Assembly: GCA_046726275.1 (NCBI GenBank)
Contig: JBKPAF010000040.1
Span: 1 to 64,000, forward strand
Direction: 5' to 3'
DNA length: 64,000 nucleotides
DNA from: DASXTW01 sp046726275
Lineage (GTDB): Bacteria; Actinomycetota; UBA4738
The notes below the pieces were generated by a model. That model was not told where the DNA came from and did no database searches. It saw only the letters and a list, made by a program, of their open reading frames with translations. Shown piece by piece: positions 34,263 to 42,986 of this stretch; position 1 is the stretch's first letter; every line of letters starts with the position of its first letter. The position numbers were made by a program, and so were the translations under genes.

Positions 34263-35366
34263 TTGCCCACTCGCCCCGAGCGCCAACGACGCGACGTGCC
34301 GAGATCCTCGAGCCTGCGGACGCGACTGATCCTCCTGGTGCTCCTCGCTTTCGTCCCGGGTCTCGTGCTCCTGCTCTCCTCGGGGCGGGTGATCGACACG
34401 CGCCAGACGGTCATCACACTCGCCGCACTGGTTGCGATCGCGATCGCGGGGGCTGCCGCCGACCTGTTCATCGTTCGCAGAGCCCGAGCGCTCGTGGAAG
34501 CCACTAGGCGAGTGGAAGCAGGCGACTTCACGGCCCGGACCGGTCCGCCCTACGGACGAGGAGAGCTCGGAGCACTCGGTAGGGCGTTCGACGAGATGGC
34601 GATGGCGCTGCAACAGCGCCAGCGCGAGGCAGAGCGTGCCAAGGCAGAGTTCCAGGCCAACCTCGTCGTGCTGCAGGCGAGCGATGAGGAACGACGTCGC
34701 CTGGTGATCCACCTGACGCAGGCCCAGGAGCAGGAACGCGGACGGATCGCCTCGGACATCCACGACGACTCCATCCAGGCGATGACCGCGGTGAGCATCC
34801 GTCTGGAGACCTTGCGCAGGCGGCTGACGGATCCGGAACAGCTCCGGGTCCTGGAAGAGCTCGAGGAAACGGTGGTCCTGTCGATCGCCAGGCTGCGCCA
34901 CCTCCTCTTCGAGCTGAGGCCGCCCGTCCTGGACCGGGAGGGGCTGGCCCCGGCGCTTCGGGTCTATCTCGACGAGCTCAGCAAGGAGACGCGCCTGTGG
35001 TACGAGATCGACAACCAACTCACGGTGGAGCCTCCCCCGGAGACTCGCCGGATCCTGTACCGGATCACCCAGGAGGCGCTGACGAACGTGCGCAAGCATG
35101 CCCACGCCCGGCGCGTGATCGTGTCGCTGCACGAGGAGGAGCGAGGCTTCCGGGTCCGGGTTCGAGACGACGGCCAGGGATTCGTCATGAAGGAACCCGA
35201 GGAGCAGGCCCCCGGCCACCTCGGATTCACCGCGATGCGCGAGCGGGCGGAGATCGCGGGTGGCTGGTGGCGGGTGGCGAGCGCACCGCAGGCGGGCACC
35301 ACCGTGGAGTTCTGGGTCCCGGCCCGGCGCGCCCGGCGGGTCCAGCGCCATGAGGCCACTCGATGA
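34263..35366 (+). CDS. NarL-family sensor histidine kinase with HAMP
   Basis: Two transmembrane helices occupy about residues 18-65 with almost no external loop. A HAMP segment (ALVEATRRVEAGDFTAR) and coiled coil follow. The HisKA_3 helix is QEQERGRIASDIHDDSIQAM with phospho-acceptor His167, and the HATPase domain contains RITQEALTNVRKHA and VRDDGQGFV. The TTG at 34263 is supported by AGAGGAGG seven bases upstream; there is no ATG nearby. With so little outside the membrane, the signal may be in the membrane or cytoplasm. Its stop overlaps the REC-EAL start as ATGA, so the next protein is its likely phosphorylation target. Confidence 0.9.
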   Translation: MPTRPERQRRDVPRSSSLRTRLILLVLLAFVPGLVLLLSSGRVIDTRQTVITLAALVAIAIAGAAADLFIVRRARALVEATRRVEAGDFTARTGPPYGRGELGALGRAFDEMAMALQQRQREAERAKAEFQANLVVLQASDEERRRLVIHLTQAQEQERGRIASDIHDDSIQAMTAVSIRLETLRRRLTDPEQLRVLEELEETVVLSIARLRHLLFELRPPVLDREGLAPALRVYLDELSKETRLWYEIDNQLTVEPPPETRRILYRITQEALTNVRKHAHARRVIVSLHEEERGFRVRVRDDGQGFVMKEPEEQAPGHLGFTAMRERAEIAGGWWRVASAPQAGTTVEFWVPARRARRVQRHEATR

Positions 35367-36550
35367 GCCCGATCCGAGTCCTGATCGCCGAGGACGAGCC
35401 GGGTGTACGGCACGCGCTCTCTGAGCTCATCAGCGGCGAGTCGTCGTTCGAGCTCGTCGGGGCGGCCGGTCACGCCGTCCAGGCCGTGGAACTCGCGCAG
35501 GCACACCACCCTGACGTCGCGCTCGTCGACGTGAAGATGCCGGGAGGCGGGGGGCAGCGGGCGGCCATGGGCATCAAGTCGTACTCCCCCCAGACGAGAG
35601 TCCTGGCCCTGTCGGCGTATGACGATCGTGGCAGCGTCCTGGAGATGGTCCGGGCGGGCGCGGTGGGATATCTCGTCAAGGGGAGCTCGCCCAGGCAGAT
35701 CCTGGAGGCGATCCGAGCCACCGCCCAAGGCCAGGGCGCGCTGTCGGCGGAAGTCGCGGCAGACGTGATCCAGGAGCTGGCAGGACAGCTCAGGCGGGAG
35801 GAGGAACAGGCCCGCCATCACGGCGAGCAGATGAGCTCCATCAGACGGGTTCTTGGAGGGAAGGGCATCGCCATGGTCTTCCAACCCATGGCCGATCTGC
35901 GGACCCGTGCCATCGTGGGATTCGAGGCGCTGGCCAGATTCGACCTGGATCGCTGGCGGGCCCCCGAGGCCGCGTTCCGGGAAGCCGGCCAGGTGGGACT
36001 CCTGGTCGACCTGGAGCTGGCCGCCATCCGCATCGCCCTCAGCCAGATCGAACGGCTTCCGAACGGCGCGTTCCTGTCCCTCAACCTGTCTCCGGCCACT
36101 GCGATGTCGGAGCTGTTCCTGGGCCTGGCCCTCTCCGGGCCCTCCGACCGGGTCGTCATGGAGATCACCGAGCACGCCCAGGTGGACGACTATGCCGCGC
36201 TCAACGACGCCGTGGCGAAGCTCAGGGACCACAAGGTTCGCCTGGCGATCGATGACGCCGGCGCGGGCTTCGCCAGCCTCCAGCACATCATTCGGTTGAA
36301 CCCGGACTTCATCAAGCTAGACATCGCGCTCACCAGAGGCATCGACGACGCTCCCGTCCGGCGCGCCCTCGCCACGGCGTTGATCTCCTTCGCGTCAGAG
36401 ATCGGAGCCTCGATCATCGCCGAAGGGATCCAGACCAAGGGCGAGTTCGACACCCTCCGAGCCCTGGGCGTCCCGTTCGGCCAGGGCTTCTACCTCGCCC
36501 CACCCGCCGAACTCCCCCTTTTCGGGTATTCCTTCCCGTCCAAGGTCTGA
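35363..36550 (+). CDS. Response regulator with EAL (c-di-GMP phosphodiesterase) domain
   Basis: The receiver at residues 1-120 has acidic residues EDE, the phospho-site VDVKMPGGGG (Asp56), LALSAYD and the lysine VKGSS. The EAL domain, about 155-390, contains FEALARFDLD, SLNLSPATAMSEL, MEITEHAQVDDY, LAIDDAGAGFASLQH, DFIKLDIALT and IIAEGIQTKGEF. The usual acidic metal ligands are in place, and the DDFG loop is DDAG, so hydrolysis of c-di-GMP is plausible. This would link the adjacent kinase to c-di-GMP turnover. There is no DNA-binding domain. It is coupled to the kinase by an ATGA overlap. Confidence 0.93.
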   Translation: MSPIRVLIAEDEPGVRHALSELISGESSFELVGAAGHAVQAVELAQAHHPDVALVDVKMPGGGGQRAAMGIKSYSPQTRVLALSAYDDRGSVLEMVRAGAVGYLVKGSSPRQILEAIRATAQGQGALSAEVAADVIQELAGQLRREEEQARHHGEQMSSIRRVLGGKGIAMVFQPMADLRTRAIVGFEALARFDLDRWRAPEAAFREAGQVGLLVDLELAAIRIALSQIERLPNGAFLSLNLSPATAMSELFLGLALSGPSDRVVMEITEHAQVDDYAALNDAVAKLRDHKVRLAIDDAGAGFASLQHIIRLNPDFIKLDIALTRGIDDAPVRRALATALISFASEIGASIIAEGIQTKGEFDTLRALGVPFGQGFYLAPPAELPLFGYSFPSKV

Positions 36551-36646
36551 CTTATGGTCCTCCGGATTCCCCCGCCAGACGCGGTCTCGAATCGTACGGA
36601 CGTCGAGCCATGGTGGGCCGCACTCCGAAAGCGAGGAAGCCGCGCG

Positions 36647-37090
36647 GTGTCCATTCGAGTCCTTGTCGCCGAAGACGCGCCGGTCGTCCGGACGGCGCTG
36701 GCCGCTTTGATCTCGGCCGATCCCGGCCTGGAGCTCGTCGGGACGGCGGAGGACGCCGTCGAGGCGATCGAGCTGGCCAGGGTCACTCGGCCCGACATCG
36801 CCATCGTCGACGTGAGGATGCCCGGCGGTGGGGGGTCCCGGGCCACCCGCGAGATCCTCTGGCACTCCCCCGAGACCCGCGTGCTGGCGCTGTCGGCTCG
36901 GCCCGAGCGTGACTGCGTCCTCGAGATGCAGGCGGCCGGAGCGGCGTGCTACGTCCTGAAGGGGACGCCCGCCCAGGAGATCCTGCGGACCATTCGGAGC
37001 TGCGCCGCGGACGCCCGCCGCGCGCCGGGCGCCTCAGGCAGGACCCCGGCGCCGTCCCGCCTCCTCCAGTCTCCCTGGGTCTCTGCCTGA
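36647..37090 (+). CDS. Single-domain response regulator
   Basis: A receiver domain of about 147 residues with phospho-site VDVRMPGGGGSRAT (Asp55), LALSARPERDCVLEMQAAGA and VLKGTPAQEIL. It is a close relative of the receiver in the upstream REC-EAL protein: both share the unusual MPGGGG after the aspartate. It ends in a short Pro/Ser/Arg tail without an output domain. It may compete for phosphate from the kinase or act by protein contact. GTG 36647 has GAGGAAG upstream; ATG 36554 in frame would add a non-family stretch. Confidence 0.85.
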   Translation: MSIRVLVAEDAPVVRTALAALISADPGLELVGTAEDAVEAIELARVTRPDIAIVDVRMPGGGGSRATREILWHSPETRVLALSARPERDCVLEMQAAGAACYVLKGTPAQEILRTIRSCAADARRAPGASGRTPAPSRLLQSPWVSA

Positions 37091-37096
37091 GCCGAG

Positions 37097-37130
37097 CTCC
37101 CCCGGCGGGGGATTTCTGGGGGTTCCCCCC
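37097..37130 (+). terminator. Tandem G/C hairpins after the receiver gene
   Basis: TCCCCC-GGC-GGGGGA (37098-37112) is followed at once by GGGGG-TT-CCCCCC (37118-37130). There is no T-run, so classical intrinsic termination is uncertain. It lies seven bases after the stop of the kinase operon and before the cystathionine beta-synthase leader. Confidence 0.45.
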
Positions 37131-37296
37131 GTACCTCGTATCAGGTACGCTATCGCTCCGCTACGTGCGGTCCCAGCCGGCGACCACCCGGCCATCGGGC
37201 CGGGAGAGCCCGCTCGGCGGTGGCCCGACGGTCGTCCGGCATGGGAGGACACCGGGCAGTCCTCCCTGCCGGACCCCTTCTTCCGGAGCGCAAGCG

Positions 37297-38682
37297 ATGG
37301 ATGTGATGGATACCTTCCTCGATGCGGTCGGCAACACGCCCCTGGTCCGGCTGCACAACATCACCCGAGGCCTTCGAGCCACCGTCTTGGCGAAGCTCGA
37401 GATGCTCAATCCCGGCGGGAGCGTGAAGGACCGGATCGGCCTGCGGATGATCGAGGCGGCCGAGCGTGCGGGGGTGCTCAGGCCGGGGGGCACCATCATC
37501 GAACCCACCTCCGGCAACACGGGTCATGGCCTTGCCATCGCCGCAGCGATCCGCGGCTACAAGTGCATCTTCGTGATGCCCGACAAGATGAGCCAGGAGA
37601 AGGTGGCGCTGCTCAGGGCGTACGGGGCCGAGGTCGTCATCACGCCCACCGCTGTTCCTCCTGAGTCGCCGGAGTCCTACTACCGCGTCGCCGACCGGCT
37701 GACCGAGGAGATCCCTGGCGCCTTCCAGCCGAACCAGTACTTCAACCAGGAGAACCCTCGAGCGCACTACGAGACGACCGGGCCGGAGATCTGGGAGCAG
37801 ACCGAGGGGCGGCTGGACGTCCTGGTCGCCGGGGTGGGTACGGGAGGGACGATCACCGGGGCCGCGCGGTACCTCAAGGAACGCAAGCCTTCGGTCACGG
37901 TGGTCGGTGCGGATCCGGAGGGGTCCCTGTTCTCCGCCGTCGAGGGGGAAGAGGCGCGACCGTATCTGACCGAGGGCATCGGCGAGGACTTCTGGCCCGA
38001 GACGTTCGACCCGACGCTGGTGGACCGGTGGGTCCGGGTTTCCGACCGCGACTCCCTGCTCACCGCCCGGGCCATCACCCGGCAGGAGGGCATCCTCGTG
38101 GGTGGGTCGTCCGGGACGGCCATGTTCGCCGCGCTCACCGTGGCTCGGGAGCTTCCGGAGGACGCCCTCGTCGTCGTGATCTTCCCGGACACCGGGCGCA
38201 ACTACCTCTCCAAGGTCTACTCGGAGTCGTGGATGCTCCAATACGGATTCCTCGAGCGGGAAGAAGCGATCCGCGTGGAGGAGATCCTCTCGGCCAAGCA
38301 TGGAGAGATCCCGCCTCTGGTCTCCGTCGGCGCCCACGAGAAGGCTCGACAGGCGGTCGACCGACTCCAGGAGTACGGGATCTCGCAGGCCCCGGTTGTC
38401 CGCGAGCCCACGCTGGAGGTAAGCGCCTTCGTCGGTTCGATCCGCGAGAGGACGCTGCTCGACCGGATCTTCCGCGACCCCGACTCCCTCCAGGCGGACG
38501 TCGCCGAGGTCATGGCCCCGCCGTTCCCGATGGTCGAGTTCGACGACCCACTCGAGACGGCGTTCGCCGAGCTTCAGCACGCTCCCGCCGTCATCGTGGC
38601 CAAGAATGGGGAGGCGCTCGGCATCCTCACCCGGGCCGACCTGCTGGAGTTCCTGGCTCACCGCGAACGCGCGAGGGCGTGA
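37297..38682 (+). CDS. Cystathionine beta-synthase (PLP domain plus CBS pair)
   Basis: Residues 1-330 are a fold-type-II PLP enzyme: VGNTPLVRLHNI, NPGGSVKDRIGLRM (Schiff-base Lys44), IIEPTSGNTGHGLAIAA, and a phosphate-binding GVGTGGTITGAARYL. A CBS pair (about 340-460) follows, with HGEIPPLVSVGAHEKARQAV and VAEVMAPPFPMVEFDDP. It condenses serine (or O-acetylserine) with homocysteine to cystathionine. The cystathionine gamma-synthase/lyase gene downstream completes a transsulfuration pair. CBS domains usually bind adenosyl ligands and tune activity. ATG 37297 follows CCGGAGCG; the 206-base leader shows no recognised riboswitch core. Confidence 0.93.
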   Translation: MDVMDTFLDAVGNTPLVRLHNITRGLRATVLAKLEMLNPGGSVKDRIGLRMIEAAERAGVLRPGGTIIEPTSGNTGHGLAIAAAIRGYKCIFVMPDKMSQEKVALLRAYGAEVVITPTAVPPESPESYYRVADRLTEEIPGAFQPNQYFNQENPRAHYETTGPEIWEQTEGRLDVLVAGVGTGGTITGAARYLKERKPSVTVVGADPEGSLFSAVEGEEARPYLTEGIGEDFWPETFDPTLVDRWVRVSDRDSLLTARAITRQEGILVGGSSGTAMFAALTVARELPEDALVVVIFPDTGRNYLSKVYSESWMLQYGFLEREEAIRVEEILSAKHGEIPPLVSVGAHEKARQAVDRLQEYGISQAPVVREPTLEVSAFVGSIRERTLLDRIFRDPDSLQADVAEVMAPPFPMVEFDDPLETAFAELQHAPAVIVAKNGEALGILTRADLLEFLAHRERARA

Positions 38683-38695
38683 TCTGGCTTCCTCC

Positions 38696-39604
38696 ATGAG
38701 AGTTCTGGGAGTCGATGTCTCGCTGGGGCGTGGCCTCGACGTGGTGCTGCTCGAGGACACGGTGGTCAAGGAGACGTGGACACGACTGGGGCCTCGCGCC
38801 CTGACTGAGCTTCTCTGGGCGCACCGTCCCGACGCCGTCGCCATCGACTCGCCGCCGGCTCCAGGAAAGGGCCTCCTGCGGGACGAAGCCGAACGATCGG
38901 TGCTTCCGGTGCCACCTCCCCCCGGGAAGCACCTCGCCCGCCGAGTCGCCGAGTACGAGCTGTCCCGGCGGGGGATCGGGTCCCACCAGACCCATTACGA
39001 GGAGACCAGGCTGTTCTCCTGGATGACGGCTGGGTTCGAGGCCTTCGCCGCGGCCAGAGAGGGCGGGTACGCCGCGTATCTGGGCCGGGGCCGGGCGAGG
39101 CGAACGGCGCTCGAGGTGTTTCCCTATGCCTCGTACGTCGCACTCTCCGGTTGCCTGTCCCCCGGCCGCCGGTGGCGGGTCCCTTGGCGGCGCGCCGTTC
39201 TGGCCGAGGCGGGACTGGGCGGCCTCCCCGAGCTCGCGGTGATCGACGTCCTGGACGCTGCTTGTGCGGCCTTCACCGCAGCCCGTTTCCTCGAAGGGGA
39301 TGGGTCGTTCGTGGGCGACCCGCGTGAAGGGGTCATCGTCCTTCCGGTATCGCGCCTGCAGGACCACTACCGCCGATGTGCCCCTCCCGACCTGCCCATC
39401 CACCCCGCCAGCCGGGTCGAGGCGCCAAGGCTGTGCGAGTGCGGCTGCGGGCGGCCGGTGCGCCGGCGGTTCCTGCCGGGGCATGACGCCAGGCTGCGGG
39501 CCCGGCTGGTGAAGGACGCGAGAGCGGGCGTGGCCGCTCGGCGCGAGCTCGCTCGGCTAGGCTGGACCCGAGCGCTCGACGCGCTCGACGCCGAGGAGGA
39601 CTGA
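38696..39604 (+). CDS. DUF429 family protein with C-terminal cysteine motif
   Basis: Residues 1-200 match the DUF429 RNase-H-like fold: MRVLGVDVSLGRGLDVVLLE, then PDAVAIDSPPAPGKGLLRDE, RRVAEYELSRRGIG, TALEVFPYASYVALSG and VIDVLDAACAAFTAARFLEG, with acidic residues where RNase-H folds bind metal. The C-terminus adds a compact cluster CECGCGRPVRRRFLPGHDAR that could hold a metal ion or contact nucleic acid. Function is unknown for the family. It lies between the two transsulfuration genes, 14 bases after the first and 7 before the second, so cotranscription is likely. Confidence 0.85.
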   Translation: MRVLGVDVSLGRGLDVVLLEDTVVKETWTRLGPRALTELLWAHRPDAVAIDSPPAPGKGLLRDEAERSVLPVPPPPGKHLARRVAEYELSRRGIGSHQTHYEETRLFSWMTAGFEAFAAAREGGYAAYLGRGRARRTALEVFPYASYVALSGCLSPGRRWRVPWRRAVLAEAGLGGLPELAVIDVLDAACAAFTAARFLEGDGSFVGDPREGVIVLPVSRLQDHYRRCAPPDLPIHPASRVEAPRLCECGCGRPVRRRFLPGHDARLRARLVKDARAGVAARRELARLGWTRALDALDAEED

Positions 39605-39610
39605 CGACCG

Positions 39611-40738
39611 ATGCGATTCGAGACCCGGGCCATCCACGCCGGCCAGGAACCCGAGCCCGCGTACGGGTCAGTGAACGTCCCGATCTACCAGACCTCGACG
39701 TACGCCCAGGAGGCGGTGGGCAAGCACAAGGGGTATGACTACGCCCGCACCGGCAACCCGACCCGGACCGTGCTCGAGACGGCCATGGCCGCGCTGGAGG
39801 AAGGCTACGGGGGGTTGTGCTTCGCCTCCGGGATGGCCGCCGAGTCCACGTTCTTCTGCCTACTGAGGACGGGCGACCACGTCGTCATCGCCGACGACGT
39901 GTACGGCGGCACCTACAGGCTGGTGGCAAGAGTGCTCGCCCCGGCCATGGGGATCGAGTTCGACACGATCGACCTGACCGACCTGGAAGCCCTGAAGAAG
40001 GCGATGCGCGACGAGACCCGGGTGGTGTGGGTCGAGACCCCCACCAATCCCCTCCTCAAGATCATCGACATCGCGGCGGTGGCCGAGGTCGCCCACGACG
40101 CGGGCGCCTGGTGCGTGGTCGACAACACGTTCGCCTCCCCCTACCTGCAGCAGCCGATCAGTCTGGGTGCCGACGCGGTGATCCACTCCGCGACCAAATA
40201 TCTGGGCGGCCACTCCGATGTGGTCGGCGGGGTGATCGTGACCACGGCGGCGGAGATGCACGAGCGGCTCGCGTTCCTGCAGAACTCCCTCGGCGCGGTC
40301 CCGGGACCCCAGGACTGCTTCCTGGTCCTTCGAGGACTGAAGACCCTCGCCCTGCGCATGGAGGCGCATTCTCGCAACGCGGCCAGGGTCGCCGAGTTCC
40401 TGGACGGCCACGAGCGAGTGAAGCGGGTCTACTATCCGGGCCTTCTTTCCCATCCAGGCCGAGACATCGCCGCCCGGCAGATGCGGGAGTTCGGCGGGAT
40501 GGTCTCGTTCGAGACGCACGACGAGGAATCGGCCCTGGACGTATGCCGGAAAACGCAGCTCTTCTTCCTGGCCGAATCCCTGGGTGGGGTCGAGTCGCTG
40601 ATCGAACATCCCGGGCGGATGACGCACGCCAGCGTTGCCGGGTCGCCGCTGGAGGTTCCGCCGAACCTCGTGCGGCTGTCGGTGGGGATCGAGCATCCCG
40701 ACGACCTCCTGGAGGACCTGGCCCAGGCGCTTGCCTGA
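39611..40738 (+). CDS. metB: Cystathionine gamma-synthase / gamma-lyase family enzyme
   Basis: A 375-residue Cys/Met-metabolism PLP enzyme. It has TRAIHAGQEPEPAYGSVNVP, YDYARTGNPTRTVLE, FASGMAAES, VWVETPTNPLLKIIDI, VVDNTFASPYLQQP, the Schiff-base site HSATKYLGGHSD (Lys196) and ESLGGVESLIEHPGRMTH. It may make cystathionine from an activated homoserine and cysteine, or split cystathionine to cysteine. With the beta-synthase close upstream, the lyase role in methionine-to-cysteine flow is at least as likely; sequence alone does not decide. The last bases overlap the next gene's probable TTG start. Confidence 0.92.
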   Translation: MRFETRAIHAGQEPEPAYGSVNVPIYQTSTYAQEAVGKHKGYDYARTGNPTRTVLETAMAALEEGYGGLCFASGMAAESTFFCLLRTGDHVVIADDVYGGTYRLVARVLAPAMGIEFDTIDLTDLEALKKAMRDETRVVWVETPTNPLLKIIDIAAVAEVAHDAGAWCVVDNTFASPYLQQPISLGADAVIHSATKYLGGHSDVVGGVIVTTAAEMHERLAFLQNSLGAVPGPQDCFLVLRGLKTLALRMEAHSRNAARVAEFLDGHERVKRVYYPGLLSHPGRDIAARQMREFGGMVSFETHDEESALDVCRKTQLFFLAESLGGVESLIEHPGRMTHASVAGSPLEVPPNLVRLSVGIEHPDDLLEDLAQALA

Positions 40739-42122
40739 CCCCTCTGAGATCGAGCCGGCCGCGGTGCCGCCCCCAAGCTGGCGGGAGGTGTTCTCCGGCC
40801 GCCTCGGGCGCCTGACGTTCGGCCTGTTCCTGCTGGAGGTGCTGGCCGCCGTGCAGATCCTGGTGGTGACGGCCGTCATGCCGGCCATCACCCGAGAGCT
40901 CGGGGGCCTCCATCTCTACGGTTGGGCTTTCAGCGCATCGGGCCTTGCCACCGTAGTGGCCATCCCCCTGACCGGGCAGGCCGTCGACCGACTGGGGCCG
41001 GCGCGGCCCCTTGCGCTGATGCTCGGCGTGTTCGCGGCGGGCACCCTTCTGGCCGGCCTCGCCCCCACGATGCCCGCGTTCGTCCTCGGGCGCTTCCTTC
41101 AGGGGGCCGGCGCGGGGGCCCAATATGCCGTCGGCCTCAGCACCGTGGCGAAGACGTACCCGCCGGATCATCGGCCTCGGGTCCTGGCTCTGCTCGCCGC
41201 CGCTTGGATCGTTCCCGGGCTGCTCGGGCCCTCCTACGGCGCCCTGCTGGCGACCACGGTCGGATGGCGGTGGGCCTTTCTGTCCCTGCTCCCTCTTCTC
41301 GCCGTGGCCTCGTGGCTGGTGTTTCCCGGCCTGGCCGAGCTGCCCCGGACGGCGTCGGAGGAACGCCTGGACATCGTCCGGCCGATCCTGCTGTCGCTCG
41401 GCGCGGCGGCGGTGTTCGTCGGCCTGACGCACTTCTCGGTGTGGTCGGCACCCCTGGTGATCCTCGGGGTGGCCGTCGCAGCTCCGGCCCTCCGCGGCCT
41501 CGTGGCGAGAGGAACGGAGCTGGCCAAGCCCGGCCTCTCGTCTCCCCTGGCCGCCGGCTTCCTGATGTCGGTGAGCTTCTTCGCCGTAGATGGGTTCGTT
41601 CCCCTCATGCTCACGCGGGTCCGTGGCCTCTCCATCGCGCTGGCGAGCCTCGTGGTCACCTTCGCCACGGTGAGCTGGTCCCTCGGAACGCTGTGGCAGG
41701 CCCGCGTGGCGGGAAGGCTCTCCAAGGGATTCCTGGTCCGGGCGGGGGCGCTGGCAATGGCCGCGGGCGCGGCTGGTGTGGCCGTGGGGCTGCTCGATGT
41801 CCCCCTGGTGATCCCTTTCGTCTCGTGGACGATCGCGGGTGTTGGGATGGGGGTCGCGTATCCCACCGTCTACCTGGTCACGATGGAACGAGCCGGGCAA
41901 GGAGCCGAGGGCCGAGCTGTGGCCCTGATGCTCCTGATCGACTCGCTGGGCGTCGCAGTGGGAACCGGCCTGGCAGGGAGCGCGGTGGCCCTCGCCGAAG
42001 CCGCCGGGGCCGGGCTCTCCGTCGGGCTCACGGCAACGTTCGTGCTCGCCGTGGTGGCTGCGATCGGCCTGGCCGCAGTTTCCCCCAAGCTCGAGACCAA
42101 CCCCAGACCATCGCCCAGCTGA
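40731..42122 (+). CDS. MFS transporter (DHA2-like)
   Basis: A membrane transporter of about 463 residues with roughly 12-14 helices. The usual MFS signature is visible as IPLTGQAVDRLGPARPLALM, followed by GRFLQGAGAGAQYAVGLSTV as in drug:H+ antiporters. The second half includes WQARVAGRLSKGFLVRAGAL and TIAGVGMGVAYPTVYLV. A role in drug or metabolite efflux is probable. The start is ambiguous: TTG 40731, overlapping the upstream stop by eight bases, or GTG 40764; neither has a good ribosome site, which favours coupling to the upstream gene. Confidence 0.9.
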   Translation: MPDPSEIEPAAVPPPSWREVFSGRLGRLTFGLFLLEVLAAVQILVVTAVMPAITRELGGLHLYGWAFSASGLATVVAIPLTGQAVDRLGPARPLALMLGVFAAGTLLAGLAPTMPAFVLGRFLQGAGAGAQYAVGLSTVAKTYPPDHRPRVLALLAAAWIVPGLLGPSYGALLATTVGWRWAFLSLLPLLAVASWLVFPGLAELPRTASEERLDIVRPILLSLGAAAVFVGLTHFSVWSAPLVILGVAVAAPALRGLVARGTELAKPGLSSPLAAGFLMSVSFFAVDGFVPLMLTRVRGLSIALASLVVTFATVSWSLGTLWQARVAGRLSKGFLVRAGALAMAAGAAGVAVGLLDVPLVIPFVSWTIAGVGMGVAYPTVYLVTMERAGQGAEGRAVALMLLIDSLGVAVGTGLAGSAVALAEAAGAGLSVGLTATFVLAVVAAIGLAAVSPKLETNPRPSPS

Positions 42123-42144
42123 CTCGCCAGCCCGAGGCTCTCCT

Positions 42145-42309
42145 TCAGCTCTTGGAACGCTTGAGGTAGGCGACCAGCGAGGTGCCTCCGGCGGGCGTCT
42201 GCTGGTCCACGACGCTCACCAGCTCCCAACCGTCATCCCCGAAGTTGTTGAGGATCTCTCCCGGATTGTGGGGAAGAAGCGGCGCTACGAAATACTCCCA
42301 CTGCTGCAT
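42145..42309 (-). CDS. Small DUF4177-like protein, 54 residues
   Basis: A short gene that is easy to miss. It encodes MQQWEYFVAPLLPHNPGEIL, then NNFGDDGWELVSVVDQQ and a final SLVAYLKRSKS. The pattern WEYxxxPL...LNxxGxxGWELVxV...xAYLKR is that of DUF4177/YxeA-like proteins, whose function is unknown. The ATG at 42309 has a strong GGGAGGGGATCG site. It lies 36 bases downstream of the CoA pyrophosphatase gene on the same strand and is probably in its operon. The clean start, Shine-Dalgarno and family pattern make it a real gene. Confidence 0.85.
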   Translation of the reverse strand: MQQWEYFVAPLLPHNPGEILNNFGDDGWELVSVVDQQTPAGGTSLVAYLKRSKS

Positions 42310-42345
42310 CGATCCCCTCCCTTTCTCCCATGGACAAGACGCGGA

Positions 42346-42939
42346 TCAGGCTGATACGGCCCCGCTCTGGCCGAGCAGCTCGAACAGGGACCACAGGATG
42401 CGCGCCGTGGCCCCCCAGATCACATGGCCATCCACCTGGTACGCGTAGGTCTGGAACCTGATCCCCTCGTGCTCGAACTCGGACTCAGCGCCATTGGCCA
42501 TGAGTTCGGCCAGGGGAAACTCGAGCACGTCCGCGATCTCCTCCGGACTCGGGGTGAACCGCGGGTCCTCCTTCAGGAATCCGACGAAGGGGACGATCAG
42601 GATGCCCGTGACCCGCGTGTGAACCGGCGGGAGAGCCCCCACCAGCTCGACGTCGGCGGGTGCCAGGCCGAGCTCCTCCTCCGCCTCGCGCAGAGCGGTC
42701 GCCGAGGCAGCCTCGCCTTCGTCGGCCAGGCCTCCGGGAAAGGAGATCTCTCCGGCATGCCTGGAGAGCGTGTCCGTTCGCTTGGTGAAGACCAACCTCG
42801 GGGTCGGCGTGGAGACCAGGACCGGGACCAGGACGGACGCGAGCGCCGTGTCGGGCGGCACGGTGGTCCTCGGGGACGACACGAGCAACGAAGGTAGAGC
42901 CTCGCTCAGTTCCTTCGAGGAGTACATCGGCGGATCCAT
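42346..42939 (-). CDS. CoA pyrophosphatase (NUDIX)
   Basis: A 197-residue NUDIX enzyme with the CoA-specific signature LVFTKRTDTLSRHAGEISFP directly before the Nudix box (GLADEGEAASATALREAEEE, then LGL). The family cleaves CoA or acyl-CoA to 3',5'-ADP and 4'-phosphopantetheine. The following VELVGALPPVHTRVTGILIV and a terminal VDGHVIWGATARIL segment fit NudL-type enzymes. ATG 42939 starts the frame; an in-frame ATG at 42927 is possible. It is divergent from the Fe-S carrier gene across 45 bases. Confidence 0.92.
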   Translation of the reverse strand: MDPPMYSSKELSEALPSLLVSSPRTTVPPDTALASVLVPVLVSTPTPRLVFTKRTDTLSRHAGEISFPGGLADEGEAASATALREAEEELGLAPADVELVGALPPVHTRVTGILIVPFVGFLKEDPRFTPSPEEIADVLEFPLAELMANGAESEFEHEGIRFQTYAYQVDGHVIWGATARILWSLFELLGQSGAVSA

Positions 42940-42980
42940 AGTAGACGCGGGGCTCTGAGGGCGGGCCCCGACTTCGGCCG

Positions 42981-42986
42981 TATCAT
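42981..42986 (+). promoter_or_regulatory. Candidate -10 box TATCAT for the Fe-S carrier gene
   Basis: TATCAT ends seven bases before an in-frame GTG at 42994 and overlaps the ATG at 42985. If it is the -10 box, the transcript would start near 42994 and translation would begin leaderless at that GTG. Confidence 0.4.

Noticed and set aside
37131..37296. Leader of cystathionine beta-synthase as a SAM-type riboswitch
   Set aside because: I could not match any SAM riboswitch core; only ordinary G/C-rich sequence and the upstream hairpins are visible.
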